Assembly (NCBI GenBank): GCA_035256085.1
Contig: DATEYP010000183.1
Location: 1 to 9,827 of the forward strand
Direction of reading: 5' to 3'
From: UBA6901 sp035256085
Lineage (GTDB): Bacteria; Pseudomonadota; Gammaproteobacteria; Acidiferrobacterales; UBA6901
DNA: 9,827 bases
Each line of letters starts with the position of its first letter. The first letter of the stretch is position 1. A program made the position numbers and the translations under genes. Under the pieces are notes generated by a model. It did no database searches, was not told where the DNA came from, and was given only the letters and a program-made list of their open reading frames with translations. Below, in pieces: positions 1 through 6,480 of this stretch.

Positions 1-1
1 C

Positions 2-559
2 CTCAAGTTCGAATCCGGCGGCCACCGCGTGCAGCGCGTGCCGGCCACCGAGGCGCAGGGCCGCATCCACACCTCGGCCTGCACCGTGGCGATCCTGCCC
101 GAGGCCGAGGAGATCGACGCCATCGTGCTCAATCCCGCCGACCTCAAGGTCGACACCTTCCGCGCCAGCGGCGCCGGCGGCCAGCACGTGAACAAGACCG
201 ACTCGGCGATCCGCATCACCCACCTGCCGAGCGGCATCGTGGTCGAGTGCCAGGACGAGCGCTCGCAACACAAGAACCGTTCGCGCGCCATGAGCCTGCT
301 GTCCGCGCGCCTGCTGGAGGCGGAACAGCGCAAACAACGCGAGACCGCGGCCGCCACACGCAAGAGCCAGGTCGGCAGCGGCGACCGCTCCGACCGCATC
401 CGCACCTACAACTTCCCGCAGGGACGCGTCACCGACCACCGCATCAACCTGACGCTCTACAAAATCGAACGCATCATGGACGGCGAGCTCGACGACCTCA
501 TCGATCCGATCATCGCCGAGGACCAGGCCGACAAGCTCGCGGCGCTCGGCACCGCCTGA
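2..559 (+). CDS. prfA: Peptide chain release factor 1 (RF1), 3' part
   Basis: RF1 recognises UAA and UAG stop codons in the ribosomal A site and triggers hydrolysis of peptidyl-tRNA. The reading frame is open from base 2, so the gene is cut by the window edge. About 185 C-terminal residues remain of a usual 360, and the N-terminal domain and the codon-recognition loop region are largely outside. The visible part is very close to E. coli RF1: the stretch starting KFESGGHRVQRVPATE, then the universal GAGGQHVN motif with GGQ encoded at 176-184, then the conserved QDERSQHKN and SGDRSDRIRTYNFPQGRVTDHR blocks. The glutamine codon at 182-184 is the residue that PrmC, encoded next, N5-methylates. The GAGGQHVNKTDSA context and the RIRTYNFPQ block fit RF1 rather than RF2. 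The stop is TGA at 557-559. Confidence 0.97.
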   Translation, partial: LKFESGGHRVQRVPATEAQGRIHTSACTVAILPEAEEIDAIVLNPADLKVDTFRASGAGGQHVNKTDSAIRITHLPSGIVVECQDERSQHKNRSRAMSLLSARLLEAEQRKQRETAAATRKSQVGSGDRSDRIRTYNFPQGRVTDHRINLTLYKIERIMDGELDDLIDPIIAEDQADKLAALGTA

Positions 560-577
560 TCCAGATTGTGCCGGCCC

Positions 578-626
578 GTAGGGTGCGTCCCACGCACCAG
601 CTCGCGGTGCGTGGGACGCACCCTAC
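578..626. repeat. REPIN-like repeat 1: two inverted GTAG REP hairpins
   Basis: Two REP-like units face each other. The left unit is GTAG (578-581) followed by a 7-bp stem GGTGCGT/ACGCACC with loop CCC (582-598). The right unit is the exact reverse complement (606-622, then CTAC at 623-626). Only 7 bases separate them. Including flanking bases, 576-598 and 606-628 form a perfect 23-bp inverted repeat, so the DNA or RNA can fold either as two small hairpins or one long one. A GTAG tetranucleotide 5' of a hairpin is the known hallmark of REP elements mobilised by RAYT (TnpA-REP) proteins. It lies between prfA and prmC and would be co-transcribed if they form an operon. A second small hairpin (CGGAA/TTCCG, 626-639) follows directly. 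Confidence 0.85.
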
Positions 627-668
627 GGAATTGGTTCCGCCTAATTAACATTCCTAGACCTTCTTTAC

Positions 669-1514
669 ATGGCCTCGACCATCGACCAGATACTTCGCCA
701 AGCCGCACAACAGCTTGCGGCCTCTTCGCCCTCGCCGCGCCTCGATGCCGAGGTGCTGCTAATGCACGTCACCGGCCTCGCGCGCACTGCACTCATCACG
801 CGCTTGCAGGAACCGCTGCAACCGGAGCACGAAGAACGACTTGAAGAACTGCTCGCGCGCCGCGCGCGCGGCGAACCGGTCGCCTACCTCACCGGCAAAC
901 GCGAGTTTTGGTCGCTGGAACTGAACGTAACCCCGGACGTGCTCATCCCGCGCCCCGAAACCGAGTTGCTCGTCGAGCAGGCACTGGCACGCATTCCCGA
1001 AAATGCGGACTGGACCGTCGCCGATCTCGGCACCGGCTCGGGCGCGATTGCGCTGGCCATCGCCACAGAGCGTCCGCACTGCCGCCTCATCGCCATCGAA
1101 AGCTCTTCAGCCGCACTCGCCGTGGCGCGTGCCAATGCCACGCGCCTCGATATCGCCAATGTGGACTTCCGGCATGGCGAATGGCTGAAGCCACTGGCCG
1201 GCATGCGGTTCGATGTGATTGTGAGTAATCCGCCGTATGTGCGCGCAAACGACCCGCACCTGACACAGGGCGATGTTCGCTTTGAACCGGAATCGGCGCT
1301 CGTTGCCGGGGCGGACGGCCTCGACAGCATCCGCTGCATTGCCGCTGACGCCGTGCTCTGTCTCCGCCCCGGTGGCTGGCTGTTGTTCGAGCACGGCTAC
1401 GATCAGGCGCAGGCGGTGCGCGCGCTGCTTGCAACCCATGGCTACGACAGGGTCGCTTCTTGCCGGGACACAGCCGGCCACGAACGCGTCACGGCAGGCC
1501 GCTCGCGCAGCTGA
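669..1514 (+). CDS. prmC: Release factor glutamine N5-methyltransferase PrmC (HemK)
   Basis: PrmC transfers a methyl group from S-adenosylmethionine to the glutamine of the GGQ motif in RF1 and RF2, which raises termination efficiency. The 281-residue product has the usual family length. An N-terminal helical substrate-binding domain (about 1-85) is followed by the IPRPETELLVE block (93-103), the SAM-binding loop DLGTGSGAIALA (119-130), an acidic ribose-binding region near IAIESS (141-146), and the catalytic NPPY tetrad at 187-190 that contacts the target amide. The C-terminus carries the family's RPGGWLLFEHGYDQ segment. ATG at 669 is chosen because the protein aligns there with the family, but no good Shine-Dalgarno lies in front of it. 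Translation may therefore depend on coupling or on the REPIN region. It lies 109 bp after prfA, its substrate gene, the conserved proteobacterial order. Confidence 0.96.
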   Translation: MASTIDQILRQAAQQLAASSPSPRLDAEVLLMHVTGLARTALITRLQEPLQPEHEERLEELLARRARGEPVAYLTGKREFWSLELNVTPDVLIPRPETELLVEQALARIPENADWTVADLGTGSGAIALAIATERPHCRLIAIESSSAALAVARANATRLDIANVDFRHGEWLKPLAGMRFDVIVSNPPYVRANDPHLTQGDVRFEPESALVAGADGLDSIRCIAADAVLCLRPGGWLLFEHGYDQAQAVRALLATHGYDRVASCRDTAGHERVTAGRSRS

Positions 1515-1648
1515 GGTTTCTTCACGCAGGCTTTTTAGGTGTTTTCTGCCAGATAATTCCTGGTCACAAAAACCTGCACATCCACAAGCAAGCACGGGCC
1601 GTGCACCATACCATCATTCTTGACCTGTCCATTCCGTGCTGACGGCTC

Positions 1649-1654
1649 TAGAAT
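1649..1654 (+). promoter_or_regulatory. Possible -10 element of a leaderless moeB transcript
   Basis: TAGAAT (5 of 6 matches to TATAAT) ends 6 bases before the moeB ATG, which would put the transcription start at or next to the A of ATG. No Shine-Dalgarno sequence is seen between it and the start codon, which fits a leaderless mRNA. The -35 side is weak: TTGACC at 1620-1625 is well matched but 23 bases away, and the correctly spaced hexamer (TGTCCA, 1626-1631) is poor. This is inference only. Confidence 0.3.
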
Positions 1655-1660
1655 TCGCAT

Positions 1661-2410
1661 ATGGACGACCCGCAACTGCTCCGCTACAGCCGCCAGATCC
1701 TGCTGCCGCAAATCGGCTATGAAGGCCAGCAACGGCTGCTGGCCGCGCGCGTGCTGATTATCGGTGTGGGCGGCCTCGGCTCGCCGGTGGCCATGTATCT
1801 GGCGGCCAGCGGCGTCGGCCAACTGGTGCTGGTGGATTATGACAGGGTGGAACTGTCCAACCTGCAACGCCAGATCGCCCACACCACCGACCGTCTGGGC
1901 GTGGACAAGGTGACTTCGGCGCAGTACACCTTGGCGGCACTGAACCCGGAGGTGCAGGTGACGGCGATCGCCGGGCAACTCGACCCGGAGGCGCTGGTGG
2001 AGCAGGTACAGCTGGCCGACGCGGTGGTGGACTGCAGCGACAACTTTGCCACGCGCTTTGCGCTCAACCGGGTGTGCGTGGCGAACAAGACGCCGTTGAT
2101 CTCCGGCGCCGCCATCCGCCTGGAAGGTCAGGTGGCGGTGTTCCGTCCCGAGCGCGCCGACAGCCCCTGTTATCGTTGCCTGTACAAGGATATGGATGAG
2201 TTGGGCGAAAGCTGCTCGCAGACCGGCGTGCTGGCGCCGCTGGTCGGCATCATCGGCAGCATTCAGGCCACCGAGACCATCAAGGTGCTGCTCGATATCG
2301 GCGAGACCCTGACCGGGCGCCTGCTGGTGCTGGATGCGCTTAGCATGGAATGGCGCAGCATCAAGCTGCGCAAGGATCCGGACTGTCCGGTGTGCGGTTC
2401 GGCGGCCTGA
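1661..2410 (+). CDS. moeB: MoeB/ThiF-family adenylyltransferase (molybdopterin-synthase or sulfur-carrier activating)
   Basis: The family activates the C-terminal GG of a ubiquitin-like sulfur carrier (MoaD, or ThiS for ThiF) as an acyl-adenylate, so that it can receive sulfur for molybdopterin or thiamine synthesis. The 249-residue protein starts with LLRYSRQILLP, then the Rossmann ATP loop GVGGLG (35-40), the LSNLQRQ segment (65-71) with the catalytic arginine, and DCSDN (124-128) with the Mg/ATP aspartate. Zinc ligands are CYRC (170-173) and CPVC (242-245). A cysteine at 185 lies where E. coli MoeB has one. There is no rhodanese domain, as in bacterial MoeB. The position behind prfA-prmC is a common location for moeB, so MoeB is preferred over ThiF, but the sequence does not exclude a role with other carriers. 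The gap to prmC is 146 bp, so it may be transcribed on its own. Confidence 0.9.
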   Translation: MDDPQLLRYSRQILLPQIGYEGQQRLLAARVLIIGVGGLGSPVAMYLAASGVGQLVLVDYDRVELSNLQRQIAHTTDRLGVDKVTSAQYTLAALNPEVQVTAIAGQLDPEALVEQVQLADAVVDCSDNFATRFALNRVCVANKTPLISGAAIRLEGQVAVFRPERADSPCYRCLYKDMDELGESCSQTGVLAPLVGIIGSIQATETIKVLLDIGETLTGRLLVLDALSMEWRSIKLRKDPDCPVCGSAA

Positions 2411-2419
2411 TCAATAGAG

Positions 2420-2480
2420 GTAGGGTGCGTTCCACGCACCAATCCAGACAAGCACTGACGGTGCGCTGAGCGCACCCTAC
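2420..2480. repeat. REPIN-like repeat 2 between convergent moeB and slmA
   Basis: The architecture matches repeat 1. GTAG (2420-2423) plus stem GGTGCGT/ACGCACC with loop TCC (2424-2440) is followed by a 19-base spacer. An inverted unit comes next: stem GGTGCGC/GCGCACC with loop TGA (2460-2476), then CTAC (2477-2480). In the right unit the T-A pair next to the loop is replaced by C-G on both sides, a compensatory change that keeps the stem. Loops differ while stems and GTAG are kept, as expected for REP elements. Confidence 0.85.
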
Positions 2481-2487
2481 ACTTTTT
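2460..2487 (+). terminator. Likely moeB terminator made by the right REP hairpin
   Basis: A 7-bp GC-rich hairpin (2460-2476) is followed, after CTACAC, by five T residues (2483-2487), 50 bp past the moeB stop. The gap between stem and T-run is 6 bases, longer than in a textbook terminator, so efficiency is uncertain. It would also stop antisense transcription into slmA. Confidence 0.5.
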
Positions 2488-2502
2488 ATCTTGTAGCAAG
2501 AA

Positions 2503-3090
2503 TCAGGCGCGCAACGCGCCGCGGCTCAACAGTTCCCATTGCTTCTCCCAGCCTTCCATCGGTGATGCCGTGAAGCCGCTGCGCACGTACTGCGCAATGC
2601 GACCTTCGAGGAACGCAAGCAGAAGCTGCGCGGTCTCGTTCACTGCCAGACGCGTGCTCCCCGGGGCCTCGCCATCGCGCAACACCTGACGCAACTGAGT
2701 TTCAATGCGGTCGTAGAATTGGCTGATGCGCACACGCAGGCGCTCGGTCTCGCCGGTGAGCACACCGCCCTGCAACAGGCGCGCCATGCCCGGGTTCTTG
2801 TCGGCAAAGCCAAGCACCAGCGTGAGAATCTGCTGGAGGCGCGCTTCCCATTGCGGCTCCTCGGCAAGAATGCGGGTGATGCGGGTGAATACGCTCTCCT
2901 CGATGAACTCGATCAGCGACTCGAACATTTTCGCCTTGCTGGGAAAATGCCGGTAGAGCGCCGCCTCCGACACACCGACGGCGCGCGCCAGATCGGCGGT
3001 GGTGATGTGTTCGCCGGCCTGTTCCTGGAGCATGCGCGCCAGCACCTGCAGGATTTCCTCGCGCCGTTCGCCACTGCGTGGTCTGGCCAT
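2503..3090 (-). CDS. slmA: Nucleoid occlusion factor SlmA (TetR family)
   Basis: SlmA binds specific chromosomal sites and blocks FtsZ ring assembly over the nucleoid, coupling division to chromosome segregation. The 195-residue product compares with 198 in E. coli and follows it closely: RREEILQVLARML near the N-terminus, then a TetR helix-turn-helix with ITTADLARAVGVSEAALYRHFPSK (29-52), then KMFESLIEFIEESVFTRI (54-71), a segment almost unique to SlmA among TetR proteins. The C-terminal half (IETQLRQVLRD, FLEGRIAQYVRSGF) matches the FtsZ-binding and dimer domain. The ATG at 3088-3090 has GAGGAGG a few bases upstream. It begins 33 bp after argB on the same strand, so the two are probably co-transcribed. 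No obvious SlmA-binding palindrome (GTGAG...CTCAC type) was seen in the window. Confidence 0.93.
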   Translation of the reverse strand: MARPRSGERREEILQVLARMLQEQAGEHITTADLARAVGVSEAALYRHFPSKAKMFESLIEFIEESVFTRITRILAEEPQWEARLQQILTLVLGFADKNPGMARLLQGGVLTGETERLRVRISQFYDRIETQLRQVLRDGEAPGSTRLAVNETAQLLLAFLEGRIAQYVRSGFTASPMEGWEKQWELLSRGALRA

Positions 3091-3123
3091 GGTTCCTCCT
3101 CTGTGGTGTGACGCGATCAGCAG

Positions 3124-4017
3124 TCAGGACTTGATGAGAGTACCCACGCCCTGATCAGTGAACACTTCGAGCAACACGGCATGCTCGACACGCCCGTCGA
3201 TGATATGTGCCGACTTCACGCCACTGTTCACGGCATCAAGCGCATAGTTGACCTTCGGCAACATGCCGCCGTGGATGGTGCCGTCCGCGATGAGTGCATT
3301 AACCTTGCCGATGGTCAGGCCCGTCAGGAGTTTTCCTTCCTTGTCGAGCACGCCAGTGGTGTTGGTGAGCAGCATGAGTTTCTCGGCGCGCAGGGTAATA
3401 GCGAGCTTGCCGGCCACGACATCGGCGTTGATGTTGTAGGCCTCGCCGTCCGGACCGACGCCGATGGGCGCGATCACCGGAATAAAATTCTGCGTGTCGA
3501 GCAGCGCCACCACTTCCGGGTCGATGGATTCCACCTCGCCGACGTGGCCGATGTCGATGATCTCGCTCGGCAGATCTCCGGCCGGCGCGGACTTCATCAC
3601 CAGCTTGCGCGCGCGGATCAGACCACCGTCCTTGCCGGTCAGGCCCACGGCCTTGCCGCCGTGTTTGTTGATGAGGCTCACGATCTCCTTGTTCACAAGG
3701 CCGCCGAGCACCATCTCGACCACATCCATGGTCTCGCGGTCGGTCACCCGCATGCCTTGCACGAATTCGCTCTTCTTGCCGATGCGTTCCAGCAGCTTGC
3801 CGATCTGCGGCCCGCCGCCGTGCACAATGACCGGGTTCATGCCGACCAGCTTCATCAACACCACGTCGCGCGCGAAACTCTGTTTCAAGGCTTCGTCGAC
3901 CATGGCGTTGCCGCCGAACTTGATGACAATGGTCTTGCCCTGGAAGCGCTGAATGTACGGCAACGCCTCGATCAGTATCTGGGCGCGGTCGGCGGCGGAT
4001 TTCGCGGTTAGCGGCAT
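3124..4017 (-). CDS. argB: Acetylglutamate kinase
   Basis: ArgB phosphorylates N-acetyl-L-glutamate with ATP, the second step of the acetylated arginine pathway, in the cytoplasm. Using the ATG at 4015-4017 the protein has 297 residues, a usual length. Visible motifs are VIKFGGNAM (31-39) and HGGGPQI (66-72), the glycine-rich phosphate and substrate loops, then GLTGKDGGLI (125-134), NINADVVAGKLA (195-206) with ADP and metal contacts, and GGMLPKVNYALDAV (250-263). The N-terminal helix before the kinase core (ILIEALPYIQRF) and the C-terminal HAVLLEVFTDQGVGT block resemble arginine-inhibited enzymes, so feedback inhibition by arginine is likely. The frame stays open up to an ATG at 4086, but the extra residues do not resemble the family, and AGGA lies 9 bases before the 4017 start. 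slmA follows 33 bp downstream. Confidence 0.95.
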   Translation of the reverse strand: MPLTAKSAADRAQILIEALPYIQRFQGKTIVIKFGGNAMVDEALKQSFARDVVLMKLVGMNPVIVHGGGPQIGKLLERIGKKSEFVQGMRVTDRETMDVVEMVLGGLVNKEIVSLINKHGGKAVGLTGKDGGLIRARKLVMKSAPAGDLPSEIIDIGHVGEVESIDPEVVALLDTQNFIPVIAPIGVGPDGEAYNINADVVAGKLAITLRAEKLMLLTNTTGVLDKEGKLLTGLTIGKVNALIADGTIHGGMLPKVNYALDAVNSGVKSAHIIDGRVEHAVLLEVFTDQGVGTLIKS

Positions 4018-4040
4018 GCCTCGGGTTCCTGTTGGTGCAA

Positions 4041-4060
4041 CCCTGACTGGCCGGTCAGGG
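4041..4060 (-). other. 20-bp dyad upstream of argB
   Basis: CCCTGAC (4041-4047) and GTCAGGG (4054-4060) flank a centre TGGCCG containing GGCC. The whole is a palindrome broken by one mismatched pair. It lies 24-43 bases before the argB start codon on the transcript side. It could be an operator or a 5' leader hairpin. It does not resemble an ArgR box, and no T-run follows it. Confidence 0.5.
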
Positions 4061-4137
4061 CTGCAGAGGTGATTACTTACCTGCAAAGGAAATTACCGCA
4101 TTTGCCTGCAGAAGTCAGCCATTTGCCGAAACAAAAG

Positions 4138-4165
4138 AAAAGGGCCGCGACAGCGGCCCTTTTTT
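4138..4165 (-). terminator. Rho-independent terminator of hsp20 (bidirectional form)
   Basis: The stem AGGGCCGC/GCGGCCCT (4141-4148 and 4153-4160) has a four-base loop GACA and extends by three A-T pairs. Read on the minus strand, it lies about 20 bases after the hsp20 stop and is followed by TTTTCTTTTG. Read on the plus strand, it is followed by six T residues. This is the clearest terminator in the window, and it isolates argB-slmA from read-through. Confidence 0.92.
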
Positions 4166-4182
4166 ACCATCGGTGCGCGGAA

Positions 4183-4635
4183 TCAGCCGACATTCACGGC
4201 AATCTTCTTCGGTTTCACCTCTTCGGCCTTGGGCAGGACGAGCTCCAGGATACCGTCCTTGTAGTTGGCCTTGACCTTCTTTTCATCGATTTCCTTGCCG
4301 AGGCGCAGGCTGCGCAGGAATTTACCGTACCGGCGCTCCTGGCGGATGACGCGGTCGCCTTCCTTCTCCTCGGTCTCGCTCTTGGTCTCGGCCGTTATCG
4401 TGAGCACGCCGTTTTCCAGCGATACCTCGATGTCGTCCTTCTTCATGCCCGGCATTTCTGCCTTCACAATGAACTCGTTGTCGCGCTCCACGACATCCAG
4501 GCGTGGTGCGATGCCCTGACTGGCCTCTTCCTCCGCCCAGCGCATCGGCTGAAGGAAATTCTCGAACAGACTGTTGAAGTCATCGTTCCAGCGGTTGGCG
4601 ACAGTGCTGCGGGGGGTACGGATCAGATGGTTCAT
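4183..4635 (-). CDS. Hsp20 / alpha-crystallin family small heat-shock protein
   Basis: Small heat-shock proteins form oligomers that hold unfolding proteins without using ATP and pass them to DnaK/ClpB. With the ATG at 4633-4635 the product has 150 residues. An N-terminal arm rich in aromatic residues (about 1-41, WNDDFNSLFENFLQPMRW) precedes the alpha-crystallin domain (about 42-137). That domain contains the strand motif NGVLTI (75-80) and the family signature YKDGILELVLPK (125-136). A C-terminal I-x-V motif (IAV, 145-147) would lock subunits together. A longer frame reaches an ATG at 4719, but that start lies upstream of the sigma-32 promoter, and the 4635 start has GGAGGT six bases before it. 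The gene follows hslU on the same strand but has its own heat-shock promoter and terminator. It resembles the class-A-like bacterial Hsp20 more than IbpA; no finer name is justified. Confidence 0.95.
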   Translation of the reverse strand: MNHLIRTPRSTVANRWNDDFNSLFENFLQPMRWAEEEASQGIAPRLDVVERDNEFIVKAEMPGMKKDDIEVSLENGVLTITAETKSETEEKEGDRVIRQERRYGKFLRSLRLGKEIDEKKVKANYKDGILELVLPKAEEVKPKKIAVNVG

Positions 4636-4637
4636 GG

Positions 4638-4673
4638 TTACACCTCCATTCAAGTCGACGGGTTGGGGTACAA
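4638..4673 (-). promoter_or_regulatory. hsp20 ribosome binding site with possible thermometer pairing
   Basis: The Shine-Dalgarno GGAGGT (complement of 4642-4647) is six bases before the hsp20 ATG. In the predicted 5' leader, UUGUACC (complement of 4667-4673) can pair with GGUGUAA (complement of 4638-4644) through seven pairs, two of them adjacent G-U. This would cover the 3' half of the Shine-Dalgarno. Weak G-U-containing pairing at the binding site is typical of small heat-shock RNA thermometers (ROSE, fourU). The RBS is firm; the thermometer is inference. Confidence 0.45.
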
Positions 4674-4688
4674 AATTTGGTGACTTTT

Positions 4689-4716
4689 TTATGGGGGTGT
4701 GCCGGGTAATTTCAAG
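4689..4716 (-). promoter_or_regulatory. Sigma-32 (RpoH) heat-shock promoter of hsp20
   Basis: On the minus strand, CTTGAAA (complement of 4710-4716) is followed by exactly 13 bases and then CCCCATAA (complement of 4689-4696). The sigma-32 consensus is CTTGAAA, 11-16 bases, CCCCATNT, so the -35 is perfect and the -10 core is perfect. The predicted start near 4682 gives a leader of roughly 45-50 bases before the hsp20 ATG. Confidence 0.9.
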
Positions 4717-4762
4717 CACCCGGACTGCCGGTAAAAACCGTCAGCGTGACAATGAGTTAGGT

Positions 4763-6097
4763 CTAGAGAATATAGCGCGCCAGATCCTCGTCACCGGCCA
4801 GATGCGCCAGGTGCTGATCCACATACGGCGCATCCACCGTCAGCGTCTGGCCGCTTTTGTCGGCCGCCTCGAAGGAGATGGTTTCGAGCAGGCGCTCCAT
4901 GACGGTGTGCAGGCGGCGTGCGCCGATGTTCTCGGTTTTCTCGTTTACCTGGAAGGCGACTTCGGCGATACGCCGCACACCCTCCGGCGTGAACGCCAGC
5001 GTCACGCCCTCGGTGCCGAGCAGGGCCGTGTACTGTTCGGTGAGCGAGGCATACGTCTCGGTAAGAATGCGCACAAAGTCTTCCGTGGTGAGCGCATTCA
5101 GTTCGACGCGAATCGGCAGTCGCCCCTGCAACTCGGGAATCAGGTCGGACGGCTTCGAGAGGTGAAAGGCGCCGGAGGCAATGAACAGGATGTGGTCGGT
5201 CTTCACCATGCCGTACTTGGTGGACACGGTCGCGCCCTCGACCAGCGGCAGCAGGTCGCGTTGCACGCCTTCGCGCGACACATCCGGCCCGCGCGCCTCG
5301 GAGCGGCCGGCGATTTTGTCGATCTCATCGAGAAACACGATACCGTGCTGCTCGACACGCTCGATGGCCTGCGCCTTGAGATCGTCATCGTTGATCAGAC
5401 GCATGGCTTCCTCTTCGGTGAGCAGGCGCATCGCCTCGCTGATTTTCATCTTGCGCCGGCGCGGACGCCGTCCGCCCATGTTCTGGAACATGCCTTGCAA
5501 CTGGCTGGTCAGGTCCTCCATGCCGGGCGGCGCCATGATCTCGACGCCCATGGCCGGGACGGTCAGCTCGATTTCGATTTCCTGCTCGTCGAGCTGGCCT
5601 TCGCGCAGCTTCTTGCGAAATGCCTGGCGCGCCGCGCCGTCCTGCACGCGCGGCTCATTGGCGTTGAACCCGACGTCGCGCGCCGGGGGTATGAGTGCGT
5701 CCAGCACGCGATCCTCGGCCGCGTCCTCGGCGCGCACCTTTACCTTCTCCGTGGCCTCGGTGCGCAGCATCTTGACGGCCATGTCGGCCAGGTCGCGAAT
5801 AATGGAATCCACGTCGCGGCCGACGTAACCGACTTCGGTGAACTTGCTGGCCTCCACTTTCAGGAACGGCGCATTGGCCAGTCTCGCCAGACGCCGCGCG
5901 ATCTCGGTCTTGCCGACCCCGGTCGGGCCGATCATGAGGATATTCTTGGGCGTGATCTCGGGGCGCAGACGCGCGTCCACCTGCATGCGCCGCCAGCGGT
6001 TGCGCAGCGCAATCGCCACCGCGCGCTTGGCGTCTGCCTGGCCGACGATGTGCTTGTCCAGTTCCTGGACGATCTCGCGCGGGGTCATTTCGGACAT
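4763..6097 (-). CDS. hslU: HslU, ATPase/unfoldase subunit of the HslVU protease
   Basis: HslU is a hexameric AAA+ unfoldase that feeds substrates into the HslV peptidase. The 444-residue protein has E. coli length and starts MSEMTPREIV as in E. coli. Features in order are the N-domain motif IVGQADAKRAVAIALRNRW, Walker A GPTGVGKT (57-64), the pore loop GYVGRD (90-95), and the inserted I-domain (about 110-240). Walker B IVFLDEID follows at 253-260, then the sensor region KTDHILFIASGAFH (299-312) and sensor 2 around NIGARRLHTVMERL. It ends in DLARYIL, the tail that docks into HslV and activates it. AGGA lies 7 bases before the ATG. Unusually, 394 bp of repeats separate it from hslV upstream. No strong terminator is seen between its stop and the hsp20 promoter, only a weak hairpin at 4725-4744, so read-through into hsp20 is possible. 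Confidence 0.97.
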   Translation of the reverse strand: MSEMTPREIVQELDKHIVGQADAKRAVAIALRNRWRRMQVDARLRPEITPKNILMIGPTGVGKTEIARRLARLANAPFLKVEASKFTEVGYVGRDVDSIIRDLADMAVKMLRTEATEKVKVRAEDAAEDRVLDALIPPARDVGFNANEPRVQDGAARQAFRKKLREGQLDEQEIEIELTVPAMGVEIMAPPGMEDLTSQLQGMFQNMGGRRPRRRKMKISEAMRLLTEEEAMRLINDDDLKAQAIERVEQHGIVFLDEIDKIAGRSEARGPDVSREGVQRDLLPLVEGATVSTKYGMVKTDHILFIASGAFHLSKPSDLIPELQGRLPIRVELNALTTEDFVRILTETYASLTEQYTALLGTEGVTLAFTPEGVRRIAEVAFQVNEKTENIGARRLHTVMERLLETISFEAADKSGQTLTVDAPYVDQHLAHLAGDEDLARYIL

Positions 6098-6120
6098 GAG
6101 CAGTTCCTGAGGTAAAAAAT

Positions 6121-6480
6121 ATCAGCCACAGATGAACGCAGATAAACGATGGATAACCAAAAGAATATCCGCGTTCATCACTCAATCATCCGCGTTCATC
6201 TGTGGCCAGATTTATTAAACCTACAACACATCGAAAAAAACATCAGCCACAGATGAACGCAGATGAACACAGATTAAAAGATAAATAATTGACAAGCAAA
6301 ACAAACATCCGTGTTCATCACTCGATCATCCGCGTTCATCTGTGGCCAGATTTATTAAACCTACAACACATCGAAAAAAACATCAGCCACAGATGAACGC
6401 AGATTAAAAGATAAATAATTGACAAGCAAAACAAACATCCGTGTTCATCGCTCGATCATCCGCGTTCATCTGTGGCCATA
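6121..6480. repeat. Three tandem hairpin-forming repeat units between hslV and hslU
   Basis: This fills the 394-bp gap between hslU and hslV; no gene is seen in it. Units start at 6121, 6242 and 6382, with periods of 121 and 140 bases. Each begins with ATCAGCCACAGATGAACGCA and has the inverted partner ATCCGCGTTCATCTGTGGC near its end: arms 6125-6143 with 6188-6206, 6246-6264 with 6328-6346, and 6386-6404 with 6458-6476. The arms are 19 bases with one mismatch. Units 2 and 3 are almost identical in the centre, apart from a 10-base GAACACAGAT block missing in unit 3 and one substitution. Unit 1 differs in its centre, but its last 60 bases match unit 2. The DNA is far more AT-rich than the flanking genes. 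Repeats built on the CCACAGATGAACGCAGAT theme are scattered through many bacterial genomes and have no agreed function. Confidence 0.93.

Noticed and set aside
1647..1663. XbaI, EcoRI and NdeI sites packed just before the moeB ATG, like a cloning linker
   Set aside because: Sequence on both sides is continuous natural DNA in a conserved gene order. The sites overlap by chance around a TAGAAT -10-like element. Vector contamination is not supported.
3181..4011. 276-codon open frame antisense to argB
   Set aside because: It mirrors argB almost end to end and has the same reverse-codon composition, with no family match.
4018..4086. N-terminal extension of ArgB to an ATG at 4086
   Set aside because: The extra 23 residues do not look like the family and would run across the 20-bp dyad. 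The 4017 start has a fitting upstream AGGA and gives normal length.
4636..4719. 28-residue N-terminal extension of the Hsp20 protein
   Set aside because: Its ATG lies upstream of the sigma-32 -35 and -10 elements, so it would not be on the heat-shock transcript.
4725..4744. Hairpin CGGT-TTTT-ACCG as an hslU terminator
   Set aside because: The stem is only four pairs plus a flanking mismatch and three more, with no T-run after it on the minus strand. At best it is a weak pause.
4574..6115. 513-codon open frame on the plus strand opposite hslU and hsp20
   Set aside because: It is antisense to hslU, which is certain. The translation is rich in H, R, D and L as expected from the reverse of GC-rich codons, and it shows no recognisable domain.
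6121..6480. CRISPR-like array between hslV and hslU
   Set aside because: Units are 121-140 bases and themselves near-identical, with internal inverted repeats. There are no short direct repeats with unique 30-40-base spacers and no cas genes.
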